DNA of 64,000 nucleotides from Salegentibacter sp. R32. Lineage in GTDB: Bacteria > Bacteroidota > Bacteroidia > Flavobacteriales > Flavobacteriaceae. The notes below the pieces were generated by a model, which saw only the letters and a program-made list of their open reading frames with translations, did no database searches and had not been told where the DNA came from. Where the stretch lies: positions 146,024 through 210,023 of the forward strand of contig NZ_RXOM01000054.1 in NCBI RefSeq assembly GCF_008692195.1, in the 5' to 3' direction. Below, in pieces: positions 54,478-63,578 of the stretch (positions are counted from its first letter, which is position 1; every line of letters starts with the position of its first letter). The translations under genes and the position numbers were made by a program.

Positions 54478-54900
54478 TTACTCTACTTTTACTGGTATTT
54501 TTTTTGTTAAAAAAATATCTTCGTTATTTGAATCTGTTCCTTGCCAAAATTTAAATATATAATAATCCTGTCTGGTTACTTCAAAATGAAGTTGTTTGGA
54601 GATCAATTCATCTTCTAATTCTTCACAGTTATTATCATTAAAAACTCTGTTTAATACAAAAATCTTTCTTTCATTAGTATCTTTTAGGGATTGATATGTT
54701 TCAAATAAATGACAGGTAGAGATTTGTTTATAAGTAACTTCAAAATCATGAATCTCTCCATAATTAAGTGTATCTGGTACAATTACACTTTCAATAGGAA
54801 CAGCAGCATAAGAAAAAGTAGGATTTACATCATCATCTAATGAACAGCTAAAAAAGCCGCCTACTATTACTAATAAAACTAAAAAATTCTTCATCATCAT
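54478..54900 (-). CDS. Small lipoprotein of the sigma factor operon
   Basis: The 140-aa protein has a lipoprotein signal with lipobox FFSC (Cys19) and an SLDDD acidic spacer. The mature beta-rich domain contains two Cys (STCHLF, DNNCEE) that could form a disulfide. It precedes the sigma factor by 6 nt, so all three genes form one unit. I do not recognise the domain; a sensory or target role in envelope signalling is possible. Confidence 0.75.
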   Translation of the reverse strand: MMMKNFLVLLVIVGGFFSCSLDDDVNPTFSYAAVPIESVIVPDTLNYGEIHDFEVTYKQISTCHLFETYQSLKDTNERKIFVLNRVFNDNNCEELEDELISKQLHFEVTRQDYYIFKFWQGTDSNNEDIFLTKKIPVKVE

Positions 54901-54964
54901 TCTGGTATAAAGTGGGGTTTGTATAGTGTAGATACATTAAAAACTAAATGGTTGCGTGGGTAAC

Positions 54965-54994
54965 AAAAAAATCCCGTCATCACGGGATTTTTTT
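54965..54994 (-). terminator. Intrinsic terminator after recA
   Basis: AAAAAAATCCCGT and ACGGGATTTTTTT form a perfect 13-bp stem with a CATC loop, 24 nt downstream of the recA stop. Confidence 0.9.
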
Positions 54995-55017
54995 AAACTA
55001 GTATAAAATTTTAGGAT

Positions 55018-56031
55018 TTAAGACTTTGCTACTTTAATTGCTTCGGTAATCTTGGTTTCCAATTCTTCCATTAATTCAGGATTGTCTTTCAGTAAAGTTT
55101 TAACTGCATCACGACCTTGTCCCAATTTGGTGTCTTCATAACTAAACCAAGAGCCGCTTTTTTTGACAATTTCATAATCTACGCCAATATCAATTACTTC
55201 TCCTACCTTAGAAATACCTTCACCATACATAATGTCAAACTCAGCAGTTTTAAAAGGAGGGGCCACTTTATTTTTTACAACTTTTACTCGGGTTTTGTTA
55301 CCCATTACATCGCTATTGCTATTTTTTATTTGGGTAGACCGTCTAATATCTAATCTTACTGAAGCATAAAATTTAAGTGCATTACCCCCTGTTGTAGTTT
55401 CAGGATTCCCGAACATAACTCCTATTTTCTCCCTCAGCTGGTTGATGAAAATTACTGTACAGTTGGTTTTACTTATGGAGGAGGTAAGTTTTCTTAATGC
55501 TTGTGACATTAAACGGGCGTGTAGTCCCATTTTAGAGTCACCCATTTCCCCTTCAATCTCGCTTTTTGGAGTTAAAGCAGCAACAGAATCGACCACAATA
55601 ATATCTATCGCTCCAGATCTAATTAAATTATCGGCAATTTCTAAAGCTTGTTCTCCGTGATCGGGCTGAGAGATAATTAAATTTTCAATATCTACGCCCA
55701 GTTTTTCAGCATAAAATCTATCAAACGCGTGTTCCGCATCTATAAAAGCTGCTATCCCTCCGGCTTTTTGAGCCTCAGCAATCGCATGTAAAGTTAAAGT
55801 GGTTTTACCTGAAGATTCTGGTCCGTATATCTCAACAACTCTACCTCTAGGATATCCACCTACTCCTAATGCTAAATCTAATCCTAAAGATCCAGATGGG
55901 ATGGCATCAATATCTTGTACCGCTTGATCGCTCATCTTCATTACGGTACCTTTACCGTAGGTTTTATCTAACTTATCTAGCGTTAATTTTAACGCCTTTA
56001 ATTTTGCATCTTTCTCGTTGTCTTTACTCAT
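55018..56031 (-). CDS. recA: Recombinase A
   Basis: The 337-aa protein has Walker [10 protein letters not shown], the [16 protein letters not shown] stretch, the L2-region [20 protein letters not shown] and the usual C-terminal domain. It forms filaments on ssDNA for strand exchange and SOS signalling. A single gene with a strong terminator. No typical LexA box was recognised upstream. Confidence 0.98.
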   Translation of the reverse strand: MSKDNEKDAKLKALKLTLDKLDKTYGKGTVMKMSDQAVQDIDAIPSGSLGLDLALGVGGYPRGRVVEIYGPESSGKTTLTLHAIAEAQKAGGIAAFIDAEHAFDRFYAEKLGVDIENLIISQPDHGEQALEIADNLIRSGAIDIIVVDSVAALTPKSEIEGEMGDSKMGLHARLMSQALRKLTSSISKTNCTVIFINQLREKIGVMFGNPETTTGGNALKFYASVRLDIRRSTQIKNSNSDVMGNKTRVKVVKNKVAPPFKTAEFDIMYGEGISKVGEVIDIGVDYEIVKKSGSWFSYEDTKLGQGRDAVKTLLKDNPELMEELETKITEAIKVAKS

Positions 56032-56158
56032 AATCTTTTAAAAAGGCTTTCTATATTTTTTGAAGAAATGCTAAAATACTATAAGTTTTTGTGATTACCA
56101 TTTGCCACGCAACCTTTTTTAATTTTTTGTATCTAGTTAGTAAAGCAAGAGAACAAAA

Positions 56159-56251
56159 ATGAAATTTCTCAAAAGAAATATTCTTTTAAATTCTGTTGAC
56201 CAAGCAATTACAGTGTGCTATATCTGTAATTGTAAGGTTGATGGAGGCTGA
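56159..56251 (+). CDS. Possible 30-aa Cys-rich peptide ORF (uncertain)
   Basis: An ATG ORF of 30 codons ends in VCYICNCKVDGG before TGA, giving three Cys (20, 23, 25) and a C-terminal Gly-Gly. It lies in a 386-bp interval (56032-56417) with no other gene. A perfect 9-bp hairpin (56205-56232) falls inside it, so the region may instead be a structured RNA. No modification or export genes are adjacent, so a RiPP-type peptide is only a speculation. Confidence 0.25.
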   Translation: MKFLKRNILLNSVDQAITVCYICNCKVDGG

Positions 56252-56359
56252 CGTTAATAATTAAATTTTGGAACAATGTTAAAATTGAATTTAGAAAATT
56301 TAGTAATAACGAATTAGCCATAAAAATGCCCTGAAAAAGTCAATTTTCAGGGCATTTTT
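56205..56359 (+). ncRNA. Possible orphan structured transcript ending in a strong terminator
   Basis: CAATTACAG (56205-56213) pairs perfectly with CTGTAATTG (56224-56232). Further on, AAAAATGCCCTGAAAA (56322-56337) pairs perfectly with TTTTCAGGGCATTTTT (56344-56359), a 16-bp terminator hairpin. No annotated gene is transcribed toward this terminator: recA runs the other way and the trhO promoter lies after it. A small RNA or the peptide transcript above would explain it. The 5' end is undefined. Confidence 0.35.
56322..56359 (+). terminator. Strong intrinsic terminator with no assigned upstream gene
   Basis: A perfect 16-bp stem with 6-nt loop and a trailing T run. Because of its symmetric A/T tracts it could work on both strands, but nothing known is transcribed into it from either side. 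Confidence 0.75.
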
Positions 56360-56372
56360 AATTGAAAACATT

Positions 56373-56380
56373 TACTTTTG
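56373..56380 (+). promoter_or_regulatory. Bacteroidota -7 element for trhO
   Basis: TACTTTTG matches TAnnTTTG, 13 nt after the orphan terminator and 37 nt before the trhO ATG. Confidence 0.5.
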
Positions 56381-56417
56381 CAGCTTAACTTTTGTTTAAC
56401 TTATAAAAAGGTATAGC

Positions 56418-57449
56418 ATGCAACTGTACAACAAATTAAGTGCAAAAGAAAGAGAAGCCTTACTAGAGGAGGCCGGAGAAGATAGGTTAACCATCTCTTT
56501 CTATCAATATGCAAAAATTGGGAATCCAGAACTTTTCAGAAATCATTTATTTGTAGCTTGGGATCAAATGGAAGTTCTGGGACGTATTTATGTAGCCCAC
56601 GAAGGAATTAATGCACAACTTTCTGTTCCTGCCAAAAAATTTAATACTTTTAAAACGTTTTTGGATGACATCTATTTTTTAAAAGATATTCGGTTGAATA
56701 TTGCTATCGAGCAAGACCTAAAATCGTTCTTGAAATTAAAAATAAAGGTAAGATCTAAAATCTTGGCAGACGGTCTTAATGACGAAACCTTTGATGTCAC
56801 TAAAAAAGGAGAACATGTAAATGCTGAAAAGTTTAATGAGCTCATTAGCGACCCGAACACCATATTGGTAGATATGCGTAATCACTATGAAAGTGAAATA
56901 GGTCATTTTCAAGGGGCTATAACCCCAGATGTAGATACCTTTAGGGACTCTTTAGATATTATTGAAGAAGATTTAAAAGATCATAAAGAAGATAAAAATT
57001 TAGTAATGTACTGTACCGGTGGTATTCGGTGTGAAAAAGCTAGTGCTTACTATAAACATAAAGGATTTAAAAAAGTTTTTCAATTAGAAGGTGGTATTAT
57101 TGAATATACTAGACAAGTTCGTGAGAAGGACATAGAGAATAAATTTATCGGAAAAAACTTTGTTTTCGATCATCGTCGTGCCGAAAAAATTTCAGAAGAT
57201 GTAATTGCGCAATGTCATCAATGCGGAAAGCCTTGTGATACACACGTAAATTGTGCAAATGAAGCCTGTCATTTACTATTTATTCAGTGTGAAGAATGCG
57301 CCGAAAAAATGGATAATTGTTGTTCAGATCATTGTAAAGAAATAAATGCGCTACCTTACGAAGAGCAAAAAGCTTTACGACGAGGAACGCACAATAGCAA
57401 TAAGATTTTCAAAAAAGGAAGATCTGAAGTTTTAAAATTTAAACACTAA
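56418..57449 (+). CDS. trhO: tRNA uridine(34) hydroxylase TrhO (rhodanese-domain protein)
   Basis: The 343-aa protein has an N-terminal acylphosphatase-like domain (about 20-115), a rhodanese domain (about 130-240) with the active-site Cys in YCTGGIRCEK, and a C-terminal Cys-rich region (CHQCGKPCD, CEECAEKMDNCC). This is the YceA/TrhO family, which hydroxylates U34 of certain tRNAs for 5-methoxyuridine-type modification. A small membrane protein gene follows after 3 nt. Confidence 0.92.
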   Translation: MQLYNKLSAKEREALLEEAGEDRLTISFYQYAKIGNPELFRNHLFVAWDQMEVLGRIYVAHEGINAQLSVPAKKFNTFKTFLDDIYFLKDIRLNIAIEQDLKSFLKLKIKVRSKILADGLNDETFDVTKKGEHVNAEKFNELISDPNTILVDMRNHYESEIGHFQGAITPDVDTFRDSLDIIEEDLKDHKEDKNLVMYCTGGIRCEKASAYYKHKGFKKVFQLEGGIIEYTRQVREKDIENKFIGKNFVFDHRRAEKISEDVIAQCHQCGKPCDTHVNCANEACHLLFIQCEECAEKMDNCCSDHCKEINALPYEEQKALRRGTHNSNKIFKKGRSEVLKFKH

Positions 57450-57452
57450 AGG

Positions 57453-57803
57453 TTGGTAGGTACTTATCATATATCAGAAAGACAAAAAAGTAAAATAAGG
57501 CTACTCTCCTTTTTGGTGGGTAGCTTTATTTTAGTTCTTGGTTTTTTCAACTTGTCTATTTGGTTCTATAAATTTGATAACCTAGGTTCTTTTATTGAAG
57601 CCAAAAAAAGTTACTTAAGGCATTTTCCTGAAATTATAGATTATCCTTCCTACATAAATGCTGGAGCCATGACGGCCATTGTGTTTTCTATTTTCTTCTT
57701 CAGAATTTCTGCACATCAAGACCAACTTCGTTTTTTAAGCATTATTGGTATTTTAGGAAATGTTGTTTTCTGGGGCGCCAGTATTTGGTTAATGTTTAGT
57801 TAG
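57453..57803 (+). CDS. Small membrane protein of unknown function
   Basis: The 116-aa product has three hydrophobic segments (about 17-37, 68-82 and 92-113). The start is TTG, 3 nt after trhO; the only internal Met lies inside the second membrane segment, so TTG is the plausible start. It is probably cotranscribed with trhO. No family recognised. Confidence 0.65.
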   Translation: MVGTYHISERQKSKIRLLSFLVGSFILVLGFFNLSIWFYKFDNLGSFIEAKKSYLRHFPEIIDYPSYINAGAMTAIVFSIFFFRISAHQDQLRFLSIIGILGNVVFWGASIWLMFS

Positions 57804-57911
57804 TCCAATCTTCAACAAGATATTTCAGTTAAAATTTTAAGCTGAAAAATTTTCACCCAAATCATCATTTTTCTTTCTCCTCACAATAAATTGGTATATT
57901 TACCATTTAAA

Positions 57912-57930
57912 ATAAATAATAATCATTATC
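57912..57930 (+). promoter_or_regulatory. Possible Fur-box-like site upstream of ricT
   Basis: The 19-mer ending AATAATCATTATC matches the classical Fur consensus at 15 of 19 positions by eye. It lies 50 bp before ricT. The AT-rich background makes chance matches likely, so this is tentative. Confidence 0.3.
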
Positions 57931-57979
57931 AATACAGGAGCTTTGTAGTTTCTAGTATTTCAATATATAACATAAGTTT

Positions 57980-59137
57980 ATGGCGTGTGGAAGTTGCTCG
58001 ACCAAAGATGGTCAGCCAAAAGGATGTAAGAATAACGGAACGTGCGGAACCGATGGTTGTAACAAACTTGCGGTCTTCGATTGGCTCTCAAATATGTCCC
58101 TGCCGGGAGGTATAGAACCTTTCAATTACGTAGAAGTACGTTTTAAAAACGGAAGAAAACATTTTTATAAAAATACAGAAGGATTAAGTTTAACGATGGG
58201 CGATGTGGTAGCTACAGAAGCTTCCCCCGGTCACGATGTGGGTGTTATTTCTTTAACGGGTGAATTGGTTAAAGTGCAGATGAAGAAAAAACGCGTGAAG
58301 CCCGATAGCCCTGAAGTCAATAAAATATACAGAAAAGCCAGTCAAAAAGATATAGATGTTTGGCAGGCTTCTAGAGAACGGGAAGAGTCTATGAAAGTCC
58401 GGGCCCGGGAAATTGCGATTAAGCTCAATTTAAAAATGAAAATTAGCGATATCGAATTTCAAGGGGATGGTTCTAAAGCTACTTTTTATTATACTGCAGA
58501 AGATAGAGTGGATTTTAGGCAATTAATTAAAGAATTCGCTAAAGAATTTAAAACCCGTATAGAGATGCGTCAAATTGGTTTCCGTCAGGAAGCAGCACGA
58601 TTGGGTGGTATTGGTTCTTGCGGCCGGGAATTATGTTGTTCAACATGGTTAACAGATTTTAGATCCGTCACCACTTCCGCAGCAAGGTATCAGCAACTTT
58701 CTTTAAATCCGCAAAAATTAGCGGGACAATGCGGTAAATTAAAATGTTGCCTCAATTATGAGTTAGACGCCTATTTAGATGCACTCAAAGATTTCCCAAA
58801 ACAAGACGTAAAGCTACAGACCCAAAAAGGAACAGCCGTTTGCCAGAAAATAGATATTTTTAAAGGAAGCCTTTGGTATGCCTACGAAGGCGAATGGATG
58901 AACTGGTTTGAGCTTACCAAAGACCAAGTAAAAGAAATTATAAAAGCTGCTCAAAGTAAAAAGCCGGTAGCAAGTTTAGAAGAATTCTCTGCTGAATTGG
59001 AAAAAACTTCACAAAATGACTTTAGTAATGTAGTAGGACAAGACAGTTTAACACGTTTTGATAAACCCAAAAAAGCGAGTCATAAAAAGAGAAGAAATAA
59101 AAAACGAAGACGCAAAAAGCCCAGAAACAATGCGTAA
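57980..59137 (+). CDS. ricT: PSP1 domain protein RicT
   Basis: The 385-aa protein has an N-terminal Cys cluster (CGSC, GCKNNGTCGTDGC), a PSP1 domain with GGIGSCGRELCCSTW and GQCGKLKCCLNYE (about 210-255), and a very basic C-terminal tail (HKKRRNKKRRRKK). In other bacteria RicT joins RicA and RicF in an Fe-S-containing complex that acts in RNA processing. The Cys pairs here are compatible with cluster binding. gldH overlaps its end by 8 nt. Confidence 0.9.
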   Translation: MACGSCSTKDGQPKGCKNNGTCGTDGCNKLAVFDWLSNMSLPGGIEPFNYVEVRFKNGRKHFYKNTEGLSLTMGDVVATEASPGHDVGVISLTGELVKVQMKKKRVKPDSPEVNKIYRKASQKDIDVWQASREREESMKVRAREIAIKLNLKMKISDIEFQGDGSKATFYYTAEDRVDFRQLIKEFAKEFKTRIEMRQIGFRQEAARLGGIGSCGRELCCSTWLTDFRSVTTSAARYQQLSLNPQKLAGQCGKLKCCLNYELDAYLDALKDFPKQDVKLQTQKGTAVCQKIDIFKGSLWYAYEGEWMNWFELTKDQVKEIIKAAQSKKPVASLEEFSAELEKTSQNDFSNVVGQDSLTRFDKPKKASHKKRRNKKRRRKKPRNNA

Positions 59138-59612
59138 AGCTTTGGTATGTTCTTTGGTAGCAGTAATATGCTTGGTCGCTTGTGATTCTAAGCGGGTTTA
59201 CGATGAATATCAATCGGTGCCGGAAAAAGGTTGGCATAAAGATTCTATCATTACTTTTAAAGTTGAAAAAATAGATACGCTTAAACCTTATCATTTATTC
59301 ATCAACCTAAGAAATAATAACAACTATAATTATAACAACATATTTTTAATTACCGAGATGAACTTTCCCAATGGAAAAGTAATTTCAGACACCTTAGAAT
59401 ACGAAATGGCTTACCCTAATGGTGATTGGATGGGGCAAGGTTTTGGTGATGTTTACGAAAGTAAACTTTGGTACAAAGAAAATGTACGTTTCCCCGAAAC
59501 CGGAACTTATCAATTTAAAATTAGGCAAGCGATGCGAAAAAACGGAAATGTAGACGGTATTTCAGCATTAGAAGGAATTACCGATGTAGGTTTCAGAATA
59601 GAAAAACCATAA
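59130..59612 (+). CDS. gldH: Gliding motility lipoprotein GldH
   Basis: The 160-aa protein has a lipoprotein signal with Cys in CLVACDSKR (Cys18) and the GldH pattern (VYDEYQSVPEKGWHKDSII, PNGDWMGQGFGDVYES). GldH is needed for gliding and associated T9SS function in flavobacteria. The ATG inside the ricT end gives the correct signal peptide; the in-frame TTG at 59058 would prepend a basic leader and is rejected. It is in an operon with ricT and PBP1A. Confidence 0.92.
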   Translation: MRKALVCSLVAVICLVACDSKRVYDEYQSVPEKGWHKDSIITFKVEKIDTLKPYHLFINLRNNNNYNYNNIFLITEMNFPNGKVISDTLEYEMAYPNGDWMGQGFGDVYESKLWYKENVRFPETGTYQFKIRQAMRKNGNVDGISALEGITDVGFRIEKP

Positions 59613-59631
59613 CCTTTAATTCAACTTTAAA

Positions 59632-61974
59632 GTGACTTCAAAAAAATCGACAAAAAAAACTTCCTTTAAAAAATTCATCCTTTGGTTTTGGGGATTGTTC
59701 CTAGGAGGCATTCTTATCGCGATCTTATTGTTTTTAATGGCGGGATGGGGCGTATTTGGTAAAATGCCCACATTTGAAGAATTAGAAAACCCGGAGACCA
59801 ATTTGGCTACCGAAGTTTTCTCTTCCGACGGAAAAACTTTGGGTAAATATTACAACGAAAACAGAACTCCCGTTAAATATGAAGATTTACCGGACAATTT
59901 AGTAAATGCCCTTATTTCTACAGAAGATGAACGTTACTACGACCATTCAGGAATAGATGCTCGCGGAACGTTAAGAGCAGTAGCTTTTATGGGTTCTAAG
60001 GGAGGAGCAAGTACTATTACCCAACAATTGGCTAAACAGTTATTTACAAAAGTGAGATCAGATAACTTAGCAGAAGCTATTATCCAAAAAATCAAGGAAT
60101 GGGTAATTTCAGTAAGGTTAGAGCGTCAATATACCAAGCAGGAAATTATTACCATGTATTTAAATAAATTCGATTTTGTATATGAAGCGGTAGGAATTCG
60201 TTCAGCATCAAGAATTTATTTTGATAAAGAACCTCAGAATTTAAATACAGAAGAAGCTGCTGTTTTGGTTGCGATGCTGAAAAACCCTATACTTTATAAT
60301 CCAAAACGGGAAAAGTTTAAAGCAAATTCTTTAGATCGAAGAAATATTGTATTAGGGCAAATGGCGAAAAATGGTTTTTTAACCGAAAAAGAACGAGATT
60401 CCTTACAGCAATTGCCATTAAAAATCGATTACACTCCAGAAGGCCATGATGAAGGAGTTGCTACTTATTTTCGAGCATATTTACAAGGGTTTTTAAAAGA
60501 TTGGATCGAAAAGAACCCAAAACCTGATGGGGAAAAATATAATATTTACCGTGACGGCTTAAAAGTTTATACCAGTATCGATTCCCGTATGCAAAAATAT
60601 GCAGAAGAGGCCGTAAAAGAGCATATGAAAAATTTACAAGCTGAATTTGATAGTCAAAACAAAAAAAATAAAACCGCTCCTTTTAGAGGAATTGGAGAAA
60701 ATGACATCAAAAAAATTGTGGATCGAGCTATGAAAAATAGTGACCGGTGGCGTGAGATGAAAGCAAAAGGTATCGATGAAGATAAAATCTTAGCTTCCTT
60801 CGACAAGAAAAGAGAAATGCGGGTATTCTCTTGGGAAAACGAGCAGGATATTGATACTACAATGACGCCAAGAGACTCTATTTTATATTACAAATCTTTC
60901 CTAAATGCAGGGATGATGTCTATGACTCCACAAACCGGAGAAGTAAAAGCCTGGGTTGGTGGAATCAATTTTAAACATTTTAAATACGAACACGTAAAAC
61001 AGGCACGAAGACAAGTAGGGTCAACTTTCAAGCCATTTGTGTATGCCACGGCTATAGATCAGCTTCATTTATCGCCTTGTTATCAATTGCCCAATACCAT
61101 TCATACCATTCCTGCAGGAAAACATGGGGTAACCGAAGATTGGTCACCAAGAAACTCAGGAGGAGACTATGGAGGAATGGTTACTTTAAAAAATGCATTG
61201 GCAAGATCTTTAAATACGGTAACTTCTCGGGTAATCGATAAAGTAGGTCCGGAGCCGGTGATAGATTTGTTAAATAAATTAGGCGTCAATACCAAAAATA
61301 TTGATCCTGTTGCTGCTATCGCATTAGGAACAGTAGATTTAAGCGTTTTTGAAATGGTTTCTGCCTATAGCACTTTTGCCAATAAAGGAGTTTATGTAAA
61401 ACCCGTTATCGTTACTCGTATTGAAGATAAAAACGGAACCATACTTTACCAACACGTTCCTGAAAGTCGGGATGTGATGAGTGAAGAAGCCGCTTATGTA
61501 ACCATCAACTTAATGGAAGGAGTAACCCAAGGAGGTTCCGGTACCAGATTGAGAACCACATGGTCTCCACCGTATTATAAAAATGTCGTGACAGGACATC
61601 CTTACGAATTTAAAAATGCCATTGCCGGAAAAACAGGAACCACACAAAACCAAAGTGACGGTTGGTTTATGGGTATTGTTCCCAATCTAGTCTCCGGCGT
61701 TTGGGTTGGGGGGGAAGACCGTGCGGTACACTTTCCATCCATTCGTTATGGTCAGGGCGCAACCATGGCCTTACCTATTTGGGGACTTTATATGAAAAAA
61801 GTTTATGCCGATGAAGAGTTGAACATTTCTAAAGAACAATTTGAGCGTCCGGAGAATTTAAGTATTGAAGTAGATTGTAGTGGTTATGAAGAAGGAGAAG
61901 GTGAAAAAACCGATGAAGAATTATTAAAGGAAAAAGAAGAAGACGAAATGGTGGAAGATTTAGGAGGACTTTAG
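59632..61974 (+). CDS. Class A penicillin-binding protein (PBP1A type)
   Basis: The 780-aa protein has a cytoplasmic basic start, one membrane helix (about 16-40) and a GT51 domain with catalytic Glu in STEDERYYDHSG and GASTITQQLAKQLF. A transpeptidase domain follows, with STFK, SLN and KTGTT. It polymerises and cross-links peptidoglycan in the periplasm. The start is GTG, 19 nt after gldH. The acidic C-terminal tail (EGEGEKTDEE) is a low-complexity extension. Confidence 0.95.
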   Translation: MTSKKSTKKTSFKKFILWFWGLFLGGILIAILLFLMAGWGVFGKMPTFEELENPETNLATEVFSSDGKTLGKYYNENRTPVKYEDLPDNLVNALISTEDERYYDHSGIDARGTLRAVAFMGSKGGASTITQQLAKQLFTKVRSDNLAEAIIQKIKEWVISVRLERQYTKQEIITMYLNKFDFVYEAVGIRSASRIYFDKEPQNLNTEEAAVLVAMLKNPILYNPKREKFKANSLDRRNIVLGQMAKNGFLTEKERDSLQQLPLKIDYTPEGHDEGVATYFRAYLQGFLKDWIEKNPKPDGEKYNIYRDGLKVYTSIDSRMQKYAEEAVKEHMKNLQAEFDSQNKKNKTAPFRGIGENDIKKIVDRAMKNSDRWREMKAKGIDEDKILASFDKKREMRVFSWENEQDIDTTMTPRDSILYYKSFLNAGMMSMTPQTGEVKAWVGGINFKHFKYEHVKQARRQVGSTFKPFVYATAIDQLHLSPCYQLPNTIHTIPAGKHGVTEDWSPRNSGGDYGGMVTLKNALARSLNTVTSRVIDKVGPEPVIDLLNKLGVNTKNIDPVAAIALGTVDLSVFEMVSAYSTFANKGVYVKPVIVTRIEDKNGTILYQHVPESRDVMSEEAAYVTINLMEGVTQGGSGTRLRTTWSPPYYKNVVTGHPYEFKNAIAGKTGTTQNQSDGWFMGIVPNLVSGVWVGGEDRAVHFPSIRYGQGATMALPIWGLYMKKVYADEELNISKEQFERPENLSIEVDCSGYEEGEGEKTDEELLKEKEEDEMVEDLGGL

Positions 61975-62001
61975 TTTCTTAGATTTATTCACGAAAAAGA
62001 T

Positions 62002-62035
62002 AGAACCCATTATCAATAATTTAATAATGGGTTCT
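62002..62035 (+). terminator. Intrinsic terminator of the ricT-gldH-PBP1A operon
   Basis: AGAACCCATTAT (62002-62013) pairs perfectly with ATAATGGGTTCT (62024-62035) and is followed by TTTATT. Confidence 0.8.
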
Positions 62036-62087
62036 TTTATTGTGGCTATCTTGTAATTTTCCTATTTTTAGAGAAAATATTTAGCAA

Positions 62088-62789
62088 ATGATTAAAAAAA
62101 CGGTGAATAACGTTCAAGAAGCCATTGAAGGTGTTCAAGACGGGATGACGTTTATGTTAGGGGGTTTTGGCCTCTGCGGAATTCCGGAAAACGCCATCAC
62201 AGCACTTGTTCAAAAAAATATACGAGACATCACCTGTATTTCTAACAATGCAGGCGTCGACGATTTTGGTTTGGGTTTATTACTTCAGAAAAAACAAATC
62301 AAAAAAATGATCTCTTCTTACGTAGGTGAAAATGCAGAATTCGAACGCCAGATGCTTAGCGAAGAATTGGAGGTAGAATTAACTCCACAAGGTACTTTAG
62401 CAGCCAAATGTCAAGCCGCGCAACAAGGTTTTCCTGCCATTTATACACCTGCCGGTTACGGAACCGAAGTTTCCATGGGGAAAGAAACCCGTGAATTTGA
62501 TGGGAAAATGTATGTGCTGGAAGAAGCCTATAAAGCAGATTTTGCTTTTGTAAAAGCCTGGAAGGGTGACGAAGCAGGAAACCTTATTTTTAAAGGAACC
62601 GCCAGAAACTTTAACCCGTGTATGTGTGGAGCTGCACAAGTAACTGTAGTTGAAGTAGAAGAACTAGTTCCAGCAGGAGAATTAGACCCTAATCAAATCC
62701 ACATTCCCGGGATTTTTGTACAACGAATTTTCCAAGGGAAAGATTACGAAAAGCGAATTGAACAACGAACCGTTAGACCAAAAAATTAA
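62088..62789 (+). CDS. scoA: Succinyl-CoA:3-ketoacid CoA transferase, subunit A
   Basis: The 233-aa protein has the CoA-transferase family I alpha motif [10 protein letters not shown] (26-35) and the ISNNAG loop. With subunit B it moves CoA from succinyl-CoA to acetoacetate in ketone body or butanoate metabolism. scoB follows after 4 nt. Confidence 0.93.
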   Translation: MIKKTVNNVQEAIEGVQDGMTFMLGGFGLCGIPENAITALVQKNIRDITCISNNAGVDDFGLGLLLQKKQIKKMISSYVGENAEFERQMLSEELEVELTPQGTLAAKCQAAQQGFPAIYTPAGYGTEVSMGKETREFDGKMYVLEEAYKADFAFVKAWKGDEAGNLIFKGTARNFNPCMCGAAQVTVVEVEELVPAGELDPNQIHIPGIFVQRIFQGKDYEKRIEQRTVRPKN

Positions 62790-62793
62790 ACAA

Positions 62794-63450
62794 ATGGCTT
62801 TAGATAAAAACGGAATAGCACAACGCATCGCCAAAGAAGTAAAAGATGGCTATTATGTAAACTTAGGAATTGGGATTCCCACATTAGTGGCCAACTTTGT
62901 GCGTGACGATATAGAAGTAGAATTTCAGAGTGAAAACGGTATTTTAGGAATGGGCCCTTTTCCTGTTGAAGGAACCGAAGATGCCGATTTAATTAATGCG
63001 GGAAAACAAACCATCACCGCTTTGCCCGGTGCCAGTTTTTTCGATTCTGCCACCAGTTTTGGGATGATTCGCGGCAAACACGTAGATTTAACCATTCTCG
63101 GCGCAATGGAAGTAGCCGAAAACGGAGACATTGCCAATTGGAAAATTCCCGGTAAAATGGTAAAAGGAATGGGTGGCGCGATGGATCTGGTGGCTTCCGC
63201 AGAAAATATCATCGTAGCCATGATGCACACCAACAAAGCCGGAGCTTCCAAACTATTAAAAAAATGTACACTACCTTTAACCGGCGTAGGTTGTGTGACT
63301 AAAATAGTCACCAATCTTGCCGTTATTGAAGTTACTGAAGATGGTTTTAAACTTATCGAGCGAGCTCCGGGCGTAAGCGTAGAAGAAATTGAAAAAGCAA
63401 CCGAAGGAAAACTCGTTGTAGAAGGCGATATTCCAGAAATGGTTTTATAA
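62794..63450 (+). CDS. scoB: Succinyl-CoA:3-ketoacid CoA transferase, subunit B
   Basis: The protein (218 aa from ATG) starts [16 protein letters not shown] and has the catalytic Glu in [10 protein letters not shown] and the NLGIGIPT loop. It completes the CoA-transferase heterodimer. An ATG at 62716 would overlap scoA by 74 nt with unrelated sequence and is rejected. A structured repeat starts 10 nt after its stop. Confidence 0.94.
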   Translation: MALDKNGIAQRIAKEVKDGYYVNLGIGIPTLVANFVRDDIEVEFQSENGILGMGPFPVEGTEDADLINAGKQTITALPGASFFDSATSFGMIRGKHVDLTILGAMEVAENGDIANWKIPGKMVKGMGGAMDLVASAENIIVAMMHTNKAGASKLLKKCTLPLTGVGCVTKIVTNLAVIEVTEDGFKLIERAPGVSVEEIEKATEGKLVVEGDIPEMVL

Positions 63451-63460
63451 AATATTGATG

Positions 63461-63559
63461 GCGTTTCCCGATTGGAAAAATCGGGACCGCGCTATCCGTT
63501 AAATCTTTTTTTGCCACTTATCAAAGCAAAAAAAGGATACCACTCCTATCGCTAACGCA
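63461..63559. repeat. Structured GCGTT...AACGC intergenic element, copy 3
   Basis: The element has ends GCGTT/AACGC, a first hairpin TCCCGAT/ATCGGGA (63466-63472 with 63480-63486), CCGCGCT, and a second perfect hairpin CTTTTTTTGC/GCAAAAAAAG. It closes with ATCGCTAACGC. The layout equals copy 2 at 50408-50508 in reverse orientation; copy 1 at 2105-2214 is more diverged. Confidence 0.7.
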
Positions 63560-63578
63560 TTTTTGAATTGAAATTATA

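Noticed and set aside
57891..58115. 74-codon ORF overlapping the start of ricT
   Set aside because: Most of it lies inside ricT in another frame; ricT is clearly the coding frame.
59058..59129. TTG-initiated extension of gldH inside ricT
   Set aside because: It would place a basic stretch before the lipoprotein signal; ATG at 59130 gives a normal one.
62716..62793. Upstream ATG for scoB within scoA
   Set aside because: The extra 26 residues come from the scoA frame-shifted sequence; MALDKNGIA is the family start.
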